Source: Aggregatibacter kilianii
Lineage (GTDB): Bacteria > Pseudomonadota > Gammaproteobacteria > Enterobacterales > Pasteurellaceae
Assembly: GCF_003130255.1 (NCBI RefSeq)
Contig: NZ_NRCN01000001.1
Coordinates: 248,001-312,000 of the forward strand
Length of the DNA: 64,000 nucleotides
Direction: 5' to 3'
Shown: piece after piece, positions 18,744 through 29,065 of the stretch
Position numbering within the stretch: the stretch's first letter is position 1
How the letters are laid out: each line of letters starts with the position of its first letter
Program-made: the position numbers and the translations under genes
Notes under the pieces: model-generated
Databases searched by the model: none
The model's input: only the letters and a program-made list of their open reading frames with translations
Told to the model about the DNA's origin: nothing

Positions 18744-18759
18744 TGTGATCACACTCACA
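18744..18759. promoter_or_regulatory. CRP site 2 in the glp control region (perfect core)
   Basis: TGTGATCACACTCACA matches all ten conserved positions of TGTGA-N6-TCACA. Its centre is 64 bp from site 1. Confidence 0.8.
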
Positions 18760-18925
18760 ATTTGTGAATTTTCCGTTTGCGAGAGGAAATTTTATTCATT
18801 AACTTGGCATTCCATTTTGTTATATAGCCTGCTCAATTTTTCCAAAAACAAGTTGTTTGCGAAAGATAATTGCGCGGTAATGAAAACAAAATGCTCACCA
18901 TGTTCCATTATAGCAAGGAGAAAAT

Positions 18926-19720
18926 ATGGCTTTAAGTCAATCATTAAAAGGCGCTTGTATCGCCGAATTTTTAGGTACAGGGTTGCTTATCTTTTTCGGT
19001 TGTGGCTGTGTCGCCGCCGCCAAATTAGCCGGAGCAGCATTTGGTTTATGGGAAATCTCCATTGTGTGGGGGATCGGTGTCGCCATGGCGGTATATTGCA
19101 CTGCCGGCGTATCGGGCGCCCACTTAAATCCTGCTGTCACTCTTGCGTTATGGAAATTCGCCTGTTTTGACGGTAAAAAAGTACTCCCTTATATCATCTC
19201 GCAAATTGCCGGTGCGTTTGTCGCCGCGGCACTAATCTATTTGCTTTACCAAGATCTTTTTGCTGCAACGGAAGCCGCACAAAATATCGTACGCGGTGAA
19301 ACCGTTGGTGTTGCCAATGTTTTCTCAACCTATCCTCATCCAAATATTAGTATTTATAAAGCCTTTTTGGTAGAAATGGTGATTACCGCGATTTTAATGG
19401 GATTGATCCTAGCCCTAACTGATGATGGAAATGGCGTACCTAAAGGACCAATGGCACCATTATTAATCGGCTTGCTTATTGCCGTAATCGGTGGTGCAAC
19501 CGGTCCATTAACCGGATTTGCTATGAACCCGGCGCGTGATTTCGGCCCTAAATTATTGGCCTATTTCGCAGGTTGGGGAGAGATTGCACTTACCGGCGGA
19601 CGAGATATTCCTTATTTCCTTGTGCCTTTAATTGCACCAATGATTGGTGGTTTACTCGGTGCTTGGGGCTACCAACGCTTTATCGGCAAACATTTGCCAT
19701 GTAATTGTTCCAATTCATAA
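18926..19720 (+). CDS. glpF: Glycerol uptake facilitator
   Basis: The 264-residue aquaglyceroporin has six membrane helices plus the two half-helices that carry the pore motifs: [11 protein letters not shown] (about residue 65) and [13 protein letters not shown] (about 200). The Asp after the second NPAR is typical of glycerol-conducting members. It passively admits glycerol, which GlpK then traps. The ATG follows AAGGAGAAAAT, and glpK starts 26 bp downstream, so the two form an operon. Confidence 0.97.
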   Translation: MALSQSLKGACIAEFLGTGLLIFFGCGCVAAAKLAGAAFGLWEISIVWGIGVAMAVYCTAGVSGAHLNPAVTLALWKFACFDGKKVLPYIISQIAGAFVAAALIYLLYQDLFAATEAAQNIVRGETVGVANVFSTYPHPNISIYKAFLVEMVITAILMGLILALTDDGNGVPKGPMAPLLIGLLIAVIGGATGPLTGFAMNPARDFGPKLLAYFAGWGEIALTGGRDIPYFLVPLIAPMIGGLLGAWGYQRFIGKHLPCNCSNS

Positions 19721-19746
19721 TTTTTTCATATCGTAAGGAGATTCAC

Positions 19747-21246
19747 ATGACCCAAGAATACATTATCGCTCTCGACCAAGGTACCACAAGCTCCCGTGCG
19801 GTTTTATTAGATAAAAATGCCAACATCATCGAAGTGGCGCAACGCGAATTCACCCAAATTTACCCGCAAGCCGGTTGGGTTGAACATAACCCAATGGAGA
19901 TTTGGGCCAGCCAAAGCTCTACGTTAAATGAAGTCGTTGCTAAAGCAGGCATTACCTCCGATAAAATTGCCGCTATCGGGATTACTAACCAACGTGAAAC
20001 AACCATCGTATGGGAAAAAGAAACGGGTAAACCGATTTATAACGCTATCGTTTGGCAATGTCGTCGTACTGCCGATATTTGTACCCAATTAAAAGCTGAT
20101 GGACACGAAAGCTATATTCGTAAAACCACCGGACTCGTGGTTGACCCTTACTTTTCGGGGACAAAAATTAAATGGATTTTGGATCACGTAGAAGGCGCCA
20201 GAGAACGTGCTGAAAAAGGCGAATTATTATTCGGCACCGTGGATACATGGTTAGTTTGGAAACTCACCCAAGGTCGTGCCCATGTCACCGACTACACCAA
20301 CGCATCCCGTACTATGCTATTTAATATCCATACCAAACAATGGGATGACAAAATGCTTGAGTTGTTGGATATTCCAAAAGCTATGTTGCCGAAAGTATGT
20401 AACTCCTCCGAAATTTACGGACAAACCAACATTGGGGGTAAAGGCGGTGTACGGATTCCGGTAGCAGGTATTGCCGGTGACCAACAAGCGGCACTTTATG
20501 GTCATTTATGCGTAGATGCCGGCATGGCGAAAAACACCTACGGTACCGGTTGCTTTATGTTGATGAACACGGGTGACAGAGCTGTCGAATCTAAAAACGG
20601 ATTGCTCACCACCATCGCATGTAATGCCAAAGGCCAACCTTGCTATGCCTTAGAGGGTTCCATTTTTATGGGCGGCGCCTCTATCCAATGGTTGCGTGAC
20701 GAATTACGTTTAATCCACGACAGCGCCGATTCCGAATATTTCGCCACTAAAGTGCAAGATACCAATGGCGTGTATGTCGTTCCTGCCTTTACAGGCTTAG
20801 GCGCACCATATTGGGATCCGTATGCACGCGGTGCGATTGTCGGCTTATCCCGTGGTGTCAACCGCAACCACATCGTTCGCGCAACGCTGGAAGCCATCGC
20901 CTACCAAACCCGTGAAGTGTTAGATTCGATGCAATCGGACAGTGGCGAAAAACTAGCGACTTTACGAGTAGACGGTGGTGCCGTTGCGAATAACTTCTTA
21001 ATGCAATTCCAAGCAGATATTCTTGATGTGAAAGTAGAACGACCAAAAGTGCGCGAAGTTACTGCACTAGGCGCCGCCTATTTGGCAGGACTTGCTGTAG
21101 GATTCTGGAAGGATTTGGAAGAATTGCGTGGCAAGGCTATTGTTGAACGGACATTTGAACCGAAACAAACAGCGGAAAAACGCACCGCACTTTATCAAGG
21201 TTGGAAAAAAGCGGTTCAGCGTGCATTGGCGTGGGAAGAGGAATAA
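19747..21246 (+). CDS. glpK: Glycerol kinase
   Basis: The 499-residue FGGY-family kinase makes sn-glycerol-3-phosphate from glycerol and ATP. The N-terminus [15 protein letters not shown] is the phosphate-binding loop, with the catalytic-region Asp in [12 protein letters not shown] (about 246) and the adenosine-binding [18 protein letters not shown] (about 411). The start is placed at 19747 because AAGGAG lies 6 nt upstream; a longer frame begins in the glpF tail. The length equals the usual 500 residues. Its product feeds GlpD, encoded divergently. Confidence 0.98.
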   Translation: MTQEYIIALDQGTTSSRAVLLDKNANIIEVAQREFTQIYPQAGWVEHNPMEIWASQSSTLNEVVAKAGITSDKIAAIGITNQRETTIVWEKETGKPIYNAIVWQCRRTADICTQLKADGHESYIRKTTGLVVDPYFSGTKIKWILDHVEGARERAEKGELLFGTVDTWLVWKLTQGRAHVTDYTNASRTMLFNIHTKQWDDKMLELLDIPKAMLPKVCNSSEIYGQTNIGGKGGVRIPVAGIAGDQQAALYGHLCVDAGMAKNTYGTGCFMLMNTGDRAVESKNGLLTTIACNAKGQPCYALEGSIFMGGASIQWLRDELRLIHDSADSEYFATKVQDTNGVYVVPAFTGLGAPYWDPYARGAIVGLSRGVNRNHIVRATLEAIAYQTREVLDSMQSDSGEKLATLRVDGGAVANNFLMQFQADILDVKVERPKVREVTALGAAYLAGLAVGFWKDLEELRGKAIVERTFEPKQTAEKRTALYQGWKKAVQRALAWEEE

Positions 21247-21278
21247 AAAATTTAACCTTCCTACACCTTTTATATATG

Positions 21279-21300
21279 GGCGAGAGATTTTCCTCTCGCC
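21279..21300 (+). terminator. Terminator of glpFK
   Basis: The stem GGCGAGAG/CTCTCGCC with a 6-nt loop is followed by TTATTTAT, 32 bp after the glpK stop. Confidence 0.85.
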
Positions 21301-21377
21301 TTATTTATATGGAAGAAAGCGAAAATAGCATTTAGCGATTTCCGAGATAAAAAACACGTTGAAAACCGACCGCACTT

Positions 21378-22226
21378 TTAACTCAAAAACTCCAATCCGA
21401 ACTGATACAACTGATTTTTCTTATAGCCGTAAAGCTCCGCTACAATGGCCGCCGCTTTCTTCAATGGCAATTCTTGACTAATCAATTCAAGGGCTTTTAC
21501 CGCTTGCGGGGAGATTTCTTCGCTGTTGTCTTCTTTTGTATCGCCTTCAACAATAACGACCATTTCTCCTTTAGTACGATTCGGATCTTGTGCCAACCAA
21601 GCGATTAAATCGGCTAATTTGTCGCCATGGATCGTTTCCCATGTTTTGGTAATTTCACGCGCCAGCACCACATAACGCTCAGCGCCAAACACAGTTTGCA
21701 TATCCGCAAGGCTATCTAAAATACGATGGGTAGATTCATAGAAAATCAAAGTGCGGTCTTCTTTTGCCACGTTTTTTAATCTATCTAAGCGGGCTTTACT
21801 TTTTGCCGACAAGAACCCTTCAAAACAAAAACGATCGGAAGCTATGCCGGAAGCGCATAATGCCGTAATCGCCGCACAGGCCCCCGGCAACGGCACAACC
21901 TGAATTCCTGCCTGACGACATTGACGCACCACATGAAATCCGGGATCGCTGATTAATGGCGTACCGGCATCGGAAATCAACGCAATATTGACGCCTTGTA
22001 AGAGTTTTTCTACCAACGCGCCGGCTTTTTGCTGTTCATTATGATCATGCAAGGCAAAAAACGGTTTTTTAATGCCGTAATGACTTAATAATAAACCGCT
22101 GTGACGGGTGTCTTCTGCGGCAATGAGATCAACTTGCTGAAAGGTCTCCAATGCCCGTTGGGTAATGTCCAGCAAATTGCCGATAGGCGTTGCGACGATA
22201 TATAAAATTCCGTTTGAATTGCTCAT
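21378..22226 (-). CDS. rsmI: 16S rRNA (cytidine-1402 2'-O)-methyltransferase
   Basis: The 282-residue SAM-dependent enzyme (tetrapyrrole-methylase fold) methylates the ribose of C1402 in 16S rRNA. Family motifs are clear: [16 protein letters not shown] at the N-terminus, [28 protein letters not shown] and [12 protein letters not shown]. It is divergent from lpoA across 77 bp. The same rsmI/lpoA/yraN/diaA/dolP neighbourhood is conserved in gamma-proteobacteria, including H. influenzae. Confidence 0.96.
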   Translation of the reverse strand: MSNSNGILYIVATPIGNLLDITQRALETFQQVDLIAAEDTRHSGLLLSHYGIKKPFFALHDHNEQQKAGALVEKLLQGVNIALISDAGTPLISDPGFHVVRQCRQAGIQVVPLPGACAAITALCASGIASDRFCFEGFLSAKSKARLDRLKNVAKEDRTLIFYESTHRILDSLADMQTVFGAERYVVLAREITKTWETIHGDKLADLIAWLAQDPNRTKGEMVVIVEGDTKEDNSEEISPQAVKALELISQELPLKKAAAIVAELYGYKKNQLYQFGLEFLS

Positions 22227-22303
22227 TTACGATTTCTTTTTATTTGATTTTAGTTAGGGAGATAAGTAAGATCGCTCCTATTGTTTCAACCAATGGAGTA
22301 ATT

Positions 22304-24022
22304 ATGTCTATTCTATTACAACGCATTAATTTAAAAAATCGATTAATGCCTTTTTTATTCACGCTGTTTTTAGCCGGCTGTACTACCAACTTTTTTGGTA
22401 GTAGTTTCACCGATGAACTAAAAAAAGACGCGTACGCCAGTTCTGAATTTTATATGAATAAAATTGGGCAAACACAAAATATTGAAGACCAACAAACCTA
22501 TAAACTTTTAGCCGCCCGCGTATTAGTCTCCGAAAATAAAGTGGCACAAGCCCAGTCCTTATTAAATGAATTAACTGAATTAAATCCGGAGCAATTATTA
22601 GATAAATCCCTTATTGATGCGCACATTGCGGCAGTGAAAGGGAAAAACCAAGAAGCGGAAAATTTATTGCGCTCCATTAATTTAACCCAATTAAGCGCTT
22701 CCCAAGTAGGTCGTTATTATGCCGTTCAAGCCCGTGTAGCAGAAAATAAAAATGCGATTATTGATGCCGTAAAAGCTCGCATTCAAATGGATCAAGTACT
22801 CACCGACGTACAACGAAAACAAGAAAATAACGACCGCACTTGGGCGTTATTACGTCGTGCAAATCGTGGTTTGTTAAACAATACATCGGATGAAGGTAAT
22901 TTGGCGTTAGCAGGTTGGTTGGCATTATCCCGCGCCTATAACGACAACTTAAATCAACCGGCACAATTAAGCCAAGCATTACAAAATTGGAAATCGTCTT
23001 ATCCGAATCACTCTGCAGCCTACCTGTTCCCAACCGAATTACAAGGCTTATTTAATTTCCAACAAACATCCCTTTCTCAAGTGGCATTACTTTTACCATT
23101 AAGCGGCAACGGTCAGATTTTGGGTAACACCATCAAATCCGGTTTCGATGCGGCCAAAGGTGATAACACCTCCATTCAAGTTCAGGTTTACGACACTGTC
23201 ACCACCCCGGTGAATGAGATTATCGAACAAGCCAAACAAGCAGGGGTTCGCGCGCTTATCGGTCCATTATTGAAACAAAACGTTGACAACGTATTAAGCA
23301 ATCCGTCCGCAATTCAAGGCATTGATGTACTCGCCTTAAATTCCACACCAAATGCCCGTGCTATCGGTCAAGTTTGCTACTACGGTTTATCTCCTGAAGA
23401 TGAAGCGGAATCAGCGGCGAACAAAATGTGGAAAGACGGCATCCGCGATCCGATGGTTGCAGTTCCGCAAGGTGACTTAGGTCAACGCACCGCCACCGCA
23501 TTTAACATTCGTTGGCAACAACTTGCCGGTACCGACGCTAACATTAAATATTACCACCAAGCCGGTGATGTGGGCGTAGCATTGCAAGGTCAGAATGTAC
23601 AAGGCCTTTACATTGTGGCAAAAAGTGAAGAATTGGCCGATGTAAAATCCGTCATTGATAATAGCGGCAATAACGTTAAATTGTATGCCAGCTCCCGTAG
23701 CAACTCATCCAACAACGGGCCGGAATACCGCTTGTTAATGAACGGCTTGCAATTTAGTGACATCCCGTTCTTCAAAGACACGGATTCCGCGCAATATCAA
23801 AAAATCTCAACCAATACTAACAGCGACTACTCTTTAATGCGTTTATACGCCATGGGTGCCGACGCTTGGTTGTTAATCAATCACTTCAATGAACTGCGCC
23901 AAGTGCCCGGTTATCAAATTGACGGTTTAACCGGTAAATTAAGCGCAGGCCCGAACTGCAACATCGAACGTGATATGACTTGGTTCCAATACCAAAATGG
24001 TGGCATTCAGGTATTAAACTAA
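22304..24022 (+). CDS. lpoA: Penicillin-binding protein activator LpoA
   Basis: The 572-residue outer-membrane lipoprotein spans the periplasm and stimulates PBP1a. The start at 22304 (MSILLQRINL) gives a signal peptide ending FLAGC, lipidated at Cys26; the frame extends upstream to 22190 only through non-conserved sequence. An N-terminal TPR-like helical domain (about 30-255) precedes a periplasmic-binding-protein-like C-terminal domain beginning near VALLLPLSGNGQILG. The size matches H. influenzae LpoA. yraN follows 9 bp later. Confidence 0.94.
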   Translation: MSILLQRINLKNRLMPFLFTLFLAGCTTNFFGSSFTDELKKDAYASSEFYMNKIGQTQNIEDQQTYKLLAARVLVSENKVAQAQSLLNELTELNPEQLLDKSLIDAHIAAVKGKNQEAENLLRSINLTQLSASQVGRYYAVQARVAENKNAIIDAVKARIQMDQVLTDVQRKQENNDRTWALLRRANRGLLNNTSDEGNLALAGWLALSRAYNDNLNQPAQLSQALQNWKSSYPNHSAAYLFPTELQGLFNFQQTSLSQVALLLPLSGNGQILGNTIKSGFDAAKGDNTSIQVQVYDTVTTPVNEIIEQAKQAGVRALIGPLLKQNVDNVLSNPSAIQGIDVLALNSTPNARAIGQVCYYGLSPEDEAESAANKMWKDGIRDPMVAVPQGDLGQRTATAFNIRWQQLAGTDANIKYYHQAGDVGVALQGQNVQGLYIVAKSEELADVKSVIDNSGNNVKLYASSRSNSSNNGPEYRLLMNGLQFSDIPFFKDTDSAQYQKISTNTNSDYSLMRLYAMGADAWLLINHFNELRQVPGYQIDGLTGKLSAGPNCNIERDMTWFQYQNGGIQVLN

Positions 24023-24031
24023 GTTGAACTC

Positions 24032-24391
24032 ATGTTCTCTCTAAAACGTCAACAAGGGGCGAGATTTGAACACAAAGCTCGCCTCTTTTTAGAATCTCAA
24101 GGCTTAACTTTTATCGCAGCCAATCAAACTTTCAAATGTGGTGAACTGGATCTGATTATGTTGGATCAAGGCACCATTGTGTTTGTGGAAGTCCGCCAGC
24201 GTAAAAATGATCATTTCGGTTCCGCCGTCGAAAGTGTGGATTGGAAAAAACAACAACGTTGGCTGGATGCAGCCGCCCTTTGGTTGGCACAGCGGGAACA
24301 AAGTTTAGAAGATACGGATTGCCGTTTCGATTTAATCGCTTTCGGCAAAACGGAACAAGATATTCAATGGTTTCCTAATTTTCTTGATTAA
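24032..24391 (+). CDS. yraN: UPF0102 family nuclease-like protein YraN
   Basis: The 119-residue protein has a small endonuclease-like fold with the family motif [19 protein letters not shown], in which Glu/Asp and the EVR triad resemble a PD-(D/E)XK active site. It sits between lpoA and diaA in the conserved order. Its exact substrate is not established. The spacing of 9 bp to lpoA and 5 bp to diaA indicates a single transcript. Confidence 0.9.
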   Translation: MFSLKRQQGARFEHKARLFLESQGLTFIAANQTFKCGELDLIMLDQGTIVFVEVRQRKNDHFGSAVESVDWKKQQRWLDAAALWLAQREQSLEDTDCRFDLIAFGKTEQDIQWFPNFLD

Positions 24392-24396
24392 TCACT

Positions 24397-24981
24397 ATGC
24401 TAAATAAACTCAATGACTTATATGAGGAAAATATCAAAACTCATATTTACGCCAAAAGCCTGTTAAGCGCACAAATTGTCGAAGCAGCACAACGCATGAT
24501 TAGCTGTCTATTACAAGGCAATAAAGTGATTGTCTGTGGAGACGGACGTTCTTATATTAATGCTCAATGTTTAGTCGCGAATTTATTAAATCGCTACGAA
24601 TTAAAACGTCCCAGCTTTCCTTCCGTATTGTTGAGCTTAGATAGTGCGGTCGGTTCCACCTTCATTTCTGACAACTGCCCGGAAAAGTTATATCAACACC
24701 AATTTAATGCCCTTGCTCAAAAAGGCGATATGCTGGTGGCACTTGCGCCGTTAGGCAATGAAAATAATGTATTAAATATCATCACCCATGCGGTGAACAA
24801 AGAGATTAATGTCATTGTCTTAACGGGTAACAGTAACGATCATATTCAAGGTATTTTGGCGGAAAAGGATTTACACATTGCCGTGCCGAGTGCTAAGGAA
24901 AGTCGACTACTGGAAAATCACTTGTTTATCATTAATAGCATTTGCGAACTCATTGATTTTCAATTATTTTCGCATTCATAA
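24397..24981 (+). CDS. diaA: DnaA initiator-associating protein DiaA (SIS domain)
   Basis: The 194-residue SIS-domain protein resembles phosphoheptose isomerase, but in E. coli it binds DnaA and promotes its assembly at oriC. KVIVCGDGRSYINAQCLVANLLN and GDMLVALAPLGNENNVLN are typical phosphosugar-binding loops. Its place before dolP identifies it as DiaA rather than GmhA. No gmhA-type heptose genes are nearby. Confidence 0.9.
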   Translation: MLNKLNDLYEENIKTHIYAKSLLSAQIVEAAQRMISCLLQGNKVIVCGDGRSYINAQCLVANLLNRYELKRPSFPSVLLSLDSAVGSTFISDNCPEKLYQHQFNALAQKGDMLVALAPLGNENNVLNIITHAVNKEINVIVLTGNSNDHIQGILAEKDLHIAVPSAKESRLLENHLFIINSICELIDFQLFSHS

Positions 24982-25045
24982 CTTGACAAAAACAAACAAT
25001 CCAAGCCACACTAGCGCCCGATTGTCAAACATAAAGGAGATGACT

Positions 25046-25633
25046 ATGTTAACAAGCCCATTCAAGAAACTTGTGTTCGTATTAGGTAGTGCCATGTTAC
25101 TGCAAGGTTGCGTTGCAGCCGCTATCGGTGGTGCTGCCGTTGCAGGCGCCACCAAAGTCGCCACCGACCCACGTTCAATGGGAACCCAACTTGATGATGA
25201 AACCTTGGAATCCAAAGTAAATTCTGCCATCAAAAAAGATCAACAAATCAAATCTGAAGCCCGCATTAGCGTCACGTCTTACAGCGGTCGCATTTTATTA
25301 ACCGGTCAAGTACCAAATGAGAATTTGCGTGAAGTGGCGAGTAGCTTAGCCAAAGGTGTACAAAATGTGAACGATGTTTACAATGAAGTACGCGTCGGAC
25401 CAAAAGTCGATTTTGCTCAAATCAGCAAAGACAGTTGGATCACCAGCCAAATTAAATCCAAAATGTTATTAGACTCCAAAGTAAAAACCAGCGATGTAAA
25501 AGTCGTCACTGAAAATAATGAAGTGTTCTTAATGGGAAATGTCACCCAAGACCAAGGCAATGCCGCTGCAGAAATCGCGCGTAACGTGGCCGGCGTAACG
25601 AAAGTAATCAAAGTGTTCAATTATTTGAACTAA
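25046..25633 (+). CDS. dolP: BON-domain outer-membrane lipoprotein DolP
   Basis: The 195-residue lipoprotein (formerly YraP) starts at 25046, 6 nt after AAGGAG, with a signal peptide ending LLQGC, lipidated at Cys22. Two BON domains follow (about 55-120 and 130-192), each with a Gly-containing strand such as RILLTGQVPNENLREVA and EVFLMGNVTQDQGNAAAEIA. In E. coli it localises to division-site outer membrane and supports envelope integrity. A longer frame from 24878 overlaps diaA and is not the real start. Confidence 0.93.
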   Translation: MLTSPFKKLVFVLGSAMLLQGCVAAAIGGAAVAGATKVATDPRSMGTQLDDETLESKVNSAIKKDQQIKSEARISVTSYSGRILLTGQVPNENLREVASSLAKGVQNVNDVYNEVRVGPKVDFAQISKDSWITSQIKSKMLLDSKVKTSDVKVVTENNEVFLMGNVTQDQGNAAAEIARNVAGVTKVIKVFNYLN

Positions 25634-25651
25634 TCACATCAGCTTAAACAT

Positions 25652-25677
25652 AAGGGCGGATCAATATATCCGCCCTT
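25652..25677 (+). terminator. Terminator of the lpoA-dolP operon
   Basis: A 10-bp stem AAGGGCGGAT/ATCCGCCCTT with a 6-nt loop is followed by TCTTAT. Confidence 0.85.
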
Positions 25678-25781
25678 TCTTATAAAAACGTTCTAAAAAA
25701 CGACCGCACTTTGGTTCTTCCAAGCAAAGCACGGTCGTTTTTTTTGAAATGTTTCGTAGAGACTCCGCCACCCAGCCAAAC

Positions 25782-25797
25782 TGTGAGCCAAATCACA
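25782..25797. promoter_or_regulatory. Predicted CRP site upstream of receptor 1
   Basis: TGTGAGCCAAATCACA matches all ten conserved CRP positions. The corresponding site in copy 2 is at 31732-31747. Confidence 0.75.
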
Positions 25798-25869
25798 ATT
25801 TGGCAATTTCTTAATAAAGTTTATTGAACTTATCGCCAACTAGCGTAATGATATCGTCAATTATGCAAA

Positions 25870-25884
25870 TAATAACCATTATTA
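25870..25884. promoter_or_regulatory. Predicted Fur box of receptor 1
   Basis: TAATAACCATTATTA matches 11 of 14 positions of the 7-1-7 Fur motif TGATAAT-N-ATTATCA and lies 18 bp before the start codon. It predicts iron repression. Confidence 0.65.
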
Positions 25885-25901
25885 ATATCATGGAGGAATA
25901 T

Positions 25902-28900
25902 ATGGCGACTAAAAGCAAATTATCACTACTCATCTGCCCGATCGCATTGTTGGTTCACCAATCACTTTACGCCGAAGAACAAACCACGGAAAAATTAGAC
26001 ACCATTGTTGTCAGCGGTCAAGCGGAACAAAAAGCGCAACAAGGCAAAGATGAGGTGTTTCTTAAAGATCAAGTCACTGAATATAAAAGCAAAAAAGAAA
26101 TTGAAACTTATAAAGGGCATTCCGTGGGGGAATTGTTTAACGGAATTAATGGTGTGTATAGCAGTGATGCCCGTAATGCCGGGGCGTTAACGCCGAATAT
26201 TCGTGGTATTCAGGGGCAAGGCAGAATTCCCGTGATTACCGATAACACCGAGCAGGAAGTTACGGTTTGGCGAGGTTATGCCGGGGTGCAAAATCGTAAC
26301 TATATTGATCCCTTTTTAATCAGCAGTATTAGTGCAGAAAAAGGGCCTGCCTTAGGGAGAGATCTAAGTAACGGCGTGGGCGGAACCATCAGAATGACCA
26401 CATTGGAACCGAGCGACATTGTTAAACCGGGACAAAAATTCGGTTTTGAATTTAAAGCAGAAACCGCCAATAATTCGGTAAATAAGCGCCCTCATCCTTA
26501 TGAGGTTGGGGTTGATTCCCGTACATTACCTGATTACGGCAAAACCCAATTAGGTGAATGGGCAATGTATTTTCGCCCAGGTGATGAGCGTTATAAACCG
26601 AGAACGCATGGTCGCAACAAATTCTTCAAAGACAAGGCATATCGGATTGCCGGTGCAGTAAAAGAAGATAACTATGAGTTTCTTGCCGCCTATGCTTATC
26701 GAAGTAAAGGCAATTATTTTGCCGGTAGAAAGGGGGCGGATAAATATGGAGCGAATTTAACTAAAAAGGAAATAGATCAAATAACTAGTGATAGTGGTTA
26801 TGCTAATCAGTTACAAGATCCTTTTGTTCCTTGGATTGGGTTTATTTACCCTCCGGCAACAGAAATTCCAAATACCTCTATGGAAACCAAATCTACTTTA
26901 TTAAAAGGTAGCATTAAATTACCGCATAATCAAAAAATCAGCACGGGTTTTCGCCAATCTAATATTGTCTATGGCGAAATTATGCCTTCTCGTTTAGAGC
27001 CAATATTAGAGCATGCCGGAACGATTTTAGAATGGCCGGAAGCGGAGGTAAAACAAAAAGCGTTTAGTCTTGGATATGATTTTAATCCTGAGAATAATAA
27101 GTGGATCAATTTTAATGCCAATGCCTATTATGTAGAAAATAAAGCCCGTACTAATACGGGATATGGCTCACCCGGTGATATTTTGTTTCAAGATCCGATC
27201 TTTAACGAAGAATATGGGAAGGCTCGTAGTGAATATATTCAAGCATCAATGTATGGCTCTGCGGCAGATTATGGCATGACCGAAGAACAGTTTGCTCAGT
27301 ATCTCGTTCAACTAAAACGTCAAGCGGACGAAGCTTTCAGTAAGATTAAATTGACGACACCAAATATCGACGGGCTACTTAATACTATGCCGGCACAAGC
27401 ACAGTGGACCACAGATAAACACTGGGGGATAAATGCTAGCAATAAATTTGAACTTACACCTAAACTATCTTTGACTGTGATGGCAAATTATAAACGAGAA
27501 AATCTGCATTCTTATAATGTCTTTAAACTCTGGGAAGATTATCGCCATTTACTAGGCAGAAAACCTTATGACATGGCATTAAATAGTATTGCGGATAATG
27601 CCGATGCCAATCGCTGGGGAAAGCGTAATGAATTTAACACCGGTTTTAAATTTGATTATCAACCGTTAGATTGGCTACTACTTTCTGCCGGTGCACGTTA
27701 TACCCACTATAAATCAGTGGATAAAGGATTGCAGTATCGTTTGCGGAACGCTAATCGGGAAGATACGCGGATCAGAGAGTATCAGATTAAGGTTGAACGT
27801 CTTGCTACGCAGGAAGAGTTGGATAAATATTATCAACTCCAAACGACAATGATTTATGATGATCAAGGGCAAGGTAAATTACCGGCAAGTACAACATTGG
27901 AAGATAAAGAGTTTTATCGAAAAATGGAGTATGCAAGTAGCGGATATATCTTACAAGATCCCATTGCGTGGCAACCTGATGAATTCGGACGCTATTCTTT
28001 AAGAAATTATCCCTACTATGATGGACGTGCTTATCAATATAACGACAAATTAACTCAAACCGGAACAAATCTTATTACAGAAGAAACTGATGTGCCGGTT
28101 TATAAGATTGACGACTCGTTACGTAGAGTAATTAGAACAGTTACGGCAGAAGAATGGGCACGCCTGAAAAAAGCCGAACGTACCGCTCATGCTTGGGCGC
28201 CATCTTTTGGTATCACCGTTTTCCCAACGGAAAATACCCGATTCTATGTGCGATATGATGAAGTGAAACGGATGCCGAGTATCTATGAAGATACTTCGGG
28301 TTATGCCAGTATGGAACTCTTCCTACTCACAGAGCGTAAGCCGGAACACAGCAAAAATATTGAAGTCGGTTATATTCATGATTTACACGGATTCCTCCCA
28401 AGTTCACGACGCGCAGATATTAAGTTGAATTATTTCCATAATGTGACCCGTAATGTGTATGACCGCGATATTTTCTATCGCATCACACAGTTTGATAAAC
28501 GCACCTTATCCGGCGTTGAACTGCAAGCCCGTTATGATCAAGGGCGTTTCTTCGCCGATCTTGCATTGACCTATAATATTAAAAATAAATTCTGTGATGC
28601 GGCAACAGCATTAATTGAAACAGGTAGTAATAGTGAGATTATCGTTAACGATTCACCGGCTTATCCAACTTGTGTCAATGGTGGCAATTATGGCGGCTTT
28701 TTAAAAAATACTATCGCTCCGAAATATTCTATTACGGGTAACTTAGGTTTACGGTTCTTTGATGAGCGTTTGCAAATCGGCACCCGTCTACAGTATCACT
28801 CCAATGTAAAAGAATCCCGTTTACGCTCCTTAAAAGAAGCCGGTTTTAGCGAGCTGGGTAATGAACGTCGTTGGCACCCAGTTTTTGTGGTAGATGCCTA

Positions 28901-29045
28901 TGCAAGCTATGCGTTTAACGACAATTTATCTGTCGAGTTGGTCGGTAGCAATATTACTGACCGCTATTATCTCGACCCAATGGCTCGCTCCTCTATGCCG
29001 GCACCGGGTAGAACCATTAAATTAGGATTAACGGCAAGCTTTTAA
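25902..29045 (+). CDS. TonB-dependent outer-membrane receptor 1, probable heme/hemophore receptor
   Basis: The 1047-residue protein starts at 25902 after GGAGGAA. A Sec signal peptide (ending SLYA, about residue 25) is followed by a TonB-box-like EKLDTIVVSG, a plug domain with LTPNIRGIQGQGRIPV, and a large 22-strand barrel ending in LGLTASF with the terminal Phe expected for BamA insertion. The segment RYDEVKRMPSIYEDT is typical of TonB receptors. It precedes a hemophilin-like gene and its Slam translocon, the arrangement described for HphR-type receptors, so heme taken from the hemophore is the likely cargo. The longer open frame from 25824 runs through the Fur box and is rejected. A paralogue lies at 31852-35105. 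Confidence 0.88.
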   Translation: MATKSKLSLLICPIALLVHQSLYAEEQTTEKLDTIVVSGQAEQKAQQGKDEVFLKDQVTEYKSKKEIETYKGHSVGELFNGINGVYSSDARNAGALTPNIRGIQGQGRIPVITDNTEQEVTVWRGYAGVQNRNYIDPFLISSISAEKGPALGRDLSNGVGGTIRMTTLEPSDIVKPGQKFGFEFKAETANNSVNKRPHPYEVGVDSRTLPDYGKTQLGEWAMYFRPGDERYKPRTHGRNKFFKDKAYRIAGAVKEDNYEFLAAYAYRSKGNYFAGRKGADKYGANLTKKEIDQITSDSGYANQLQDPFVPWIGFIYPPATEIPNTSMETKSTLLKGSIKLPHNQKISTGFRQSNIVYGEIMPSRLEPILEHAGTILEWPEAEVKQKAFSLGYDFNPENNKWINFNANAYYVENKARTNTGYGSPGDILFQDPIFNEEYGKARSEYIQASMYGSAADYGMTEEQFAQYLVQLKRQADEAFSKIKLTTPNIDGLLNTMPAQAQWTTDKHWGINASNKFELTPKLSLTVMANYKRENLHSYNVFKLWEDYRHLLGRKPYDMALNSIADNADANRWGKRNEFNTGFKFDYQPLDWLLLSAGARYTHYKSVDKGLQYRLRNANREDTRIREYQIKVERLATQEELDKYYQLQTTMIYDDQGQGKLPASTTLEDKEFYRKMEYASSGYILQDPIAWQPDEFGRYSLRNYPYYDGRAYQYNDKLTQTGTNLITEETDVPVYKIDDSLRRVIRTVTAEEWARLKKAERTAHAWAPSFGITVFPTENTRFYVRYDEVKRMPSIYEDTSGYASMELFLLTERKPEHSKNIEVGYIHDLHGFLPSSRRADIKLNYFHNVTRNVYDRDIFYRITQFDKRTLSGVELQARYDQGRFFADLALTYNIKNKFCDAATALIETGSNSEIIVNDSPAYPTCVNGGNYGGFLKNTIAPKYSITGNLGLRFFDERLQIGTRLQYHSNVKESRLRSLKEAGFSELGNERRWHPVFVVDAYASYAFNDNLSVELVGSNITDRYYLDPMARSSMPAPGRTIKLGLTASF

Positions 29046-29050
29046 TTAAA

Positions 29051-29065
29051 TGATAAGAATTATCA
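29051..29065. promoter_or_regulatory. Predicted Fur box before the hemophilin-like gene
   Basis: TGATAAGAATTATCA matches 13 of 14 positions of the 7-1-7 Fur motif, right after the receptor 1 stop and 108 bp before the next start. The palindrome could also form a weak hairpin. Confidence 0.7.

Larger units (their letters stand above)
18560..18925. promoter_or_regulatory. Divergent glpD/glpF control region
   Basis: This 366-bp gap holds no convincing gene. It contains two CRP sites (18680-18695 and 18744-18759), a direct repeat ATGCTCG/ATGCTCA at about 18606-18622 that might be a weak GlpR element, and the glpF ribosome-binding site AAGGAG just before 18926. Confidence 0.6.
25691..26145. repeat. 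Direct repeat copy 1: promoter and N-terminus of receptor 1
   Basis: This stretch (imperfect uptake-signal hairpin, CRP site, Fur box, start and about the first 80 codons) is closely repeated at about 31640-32095. From the start codon to near 26141 the two copies differ at a single base seen by eye (ACTTATA versus ATTTATA). After that the receptors diverge. The upstream 210 bp are similar with scattered changes. Confidence 0.85.

Noticed and set aside
25824-25901. Extended N-terminus of receptor 1 (and the same at 31774 for receptor 2)
   Set aside because: The extension translates the Fur box and spacer; the ATG at 25902 has GGAGGAA and starts a proper signal peptide.
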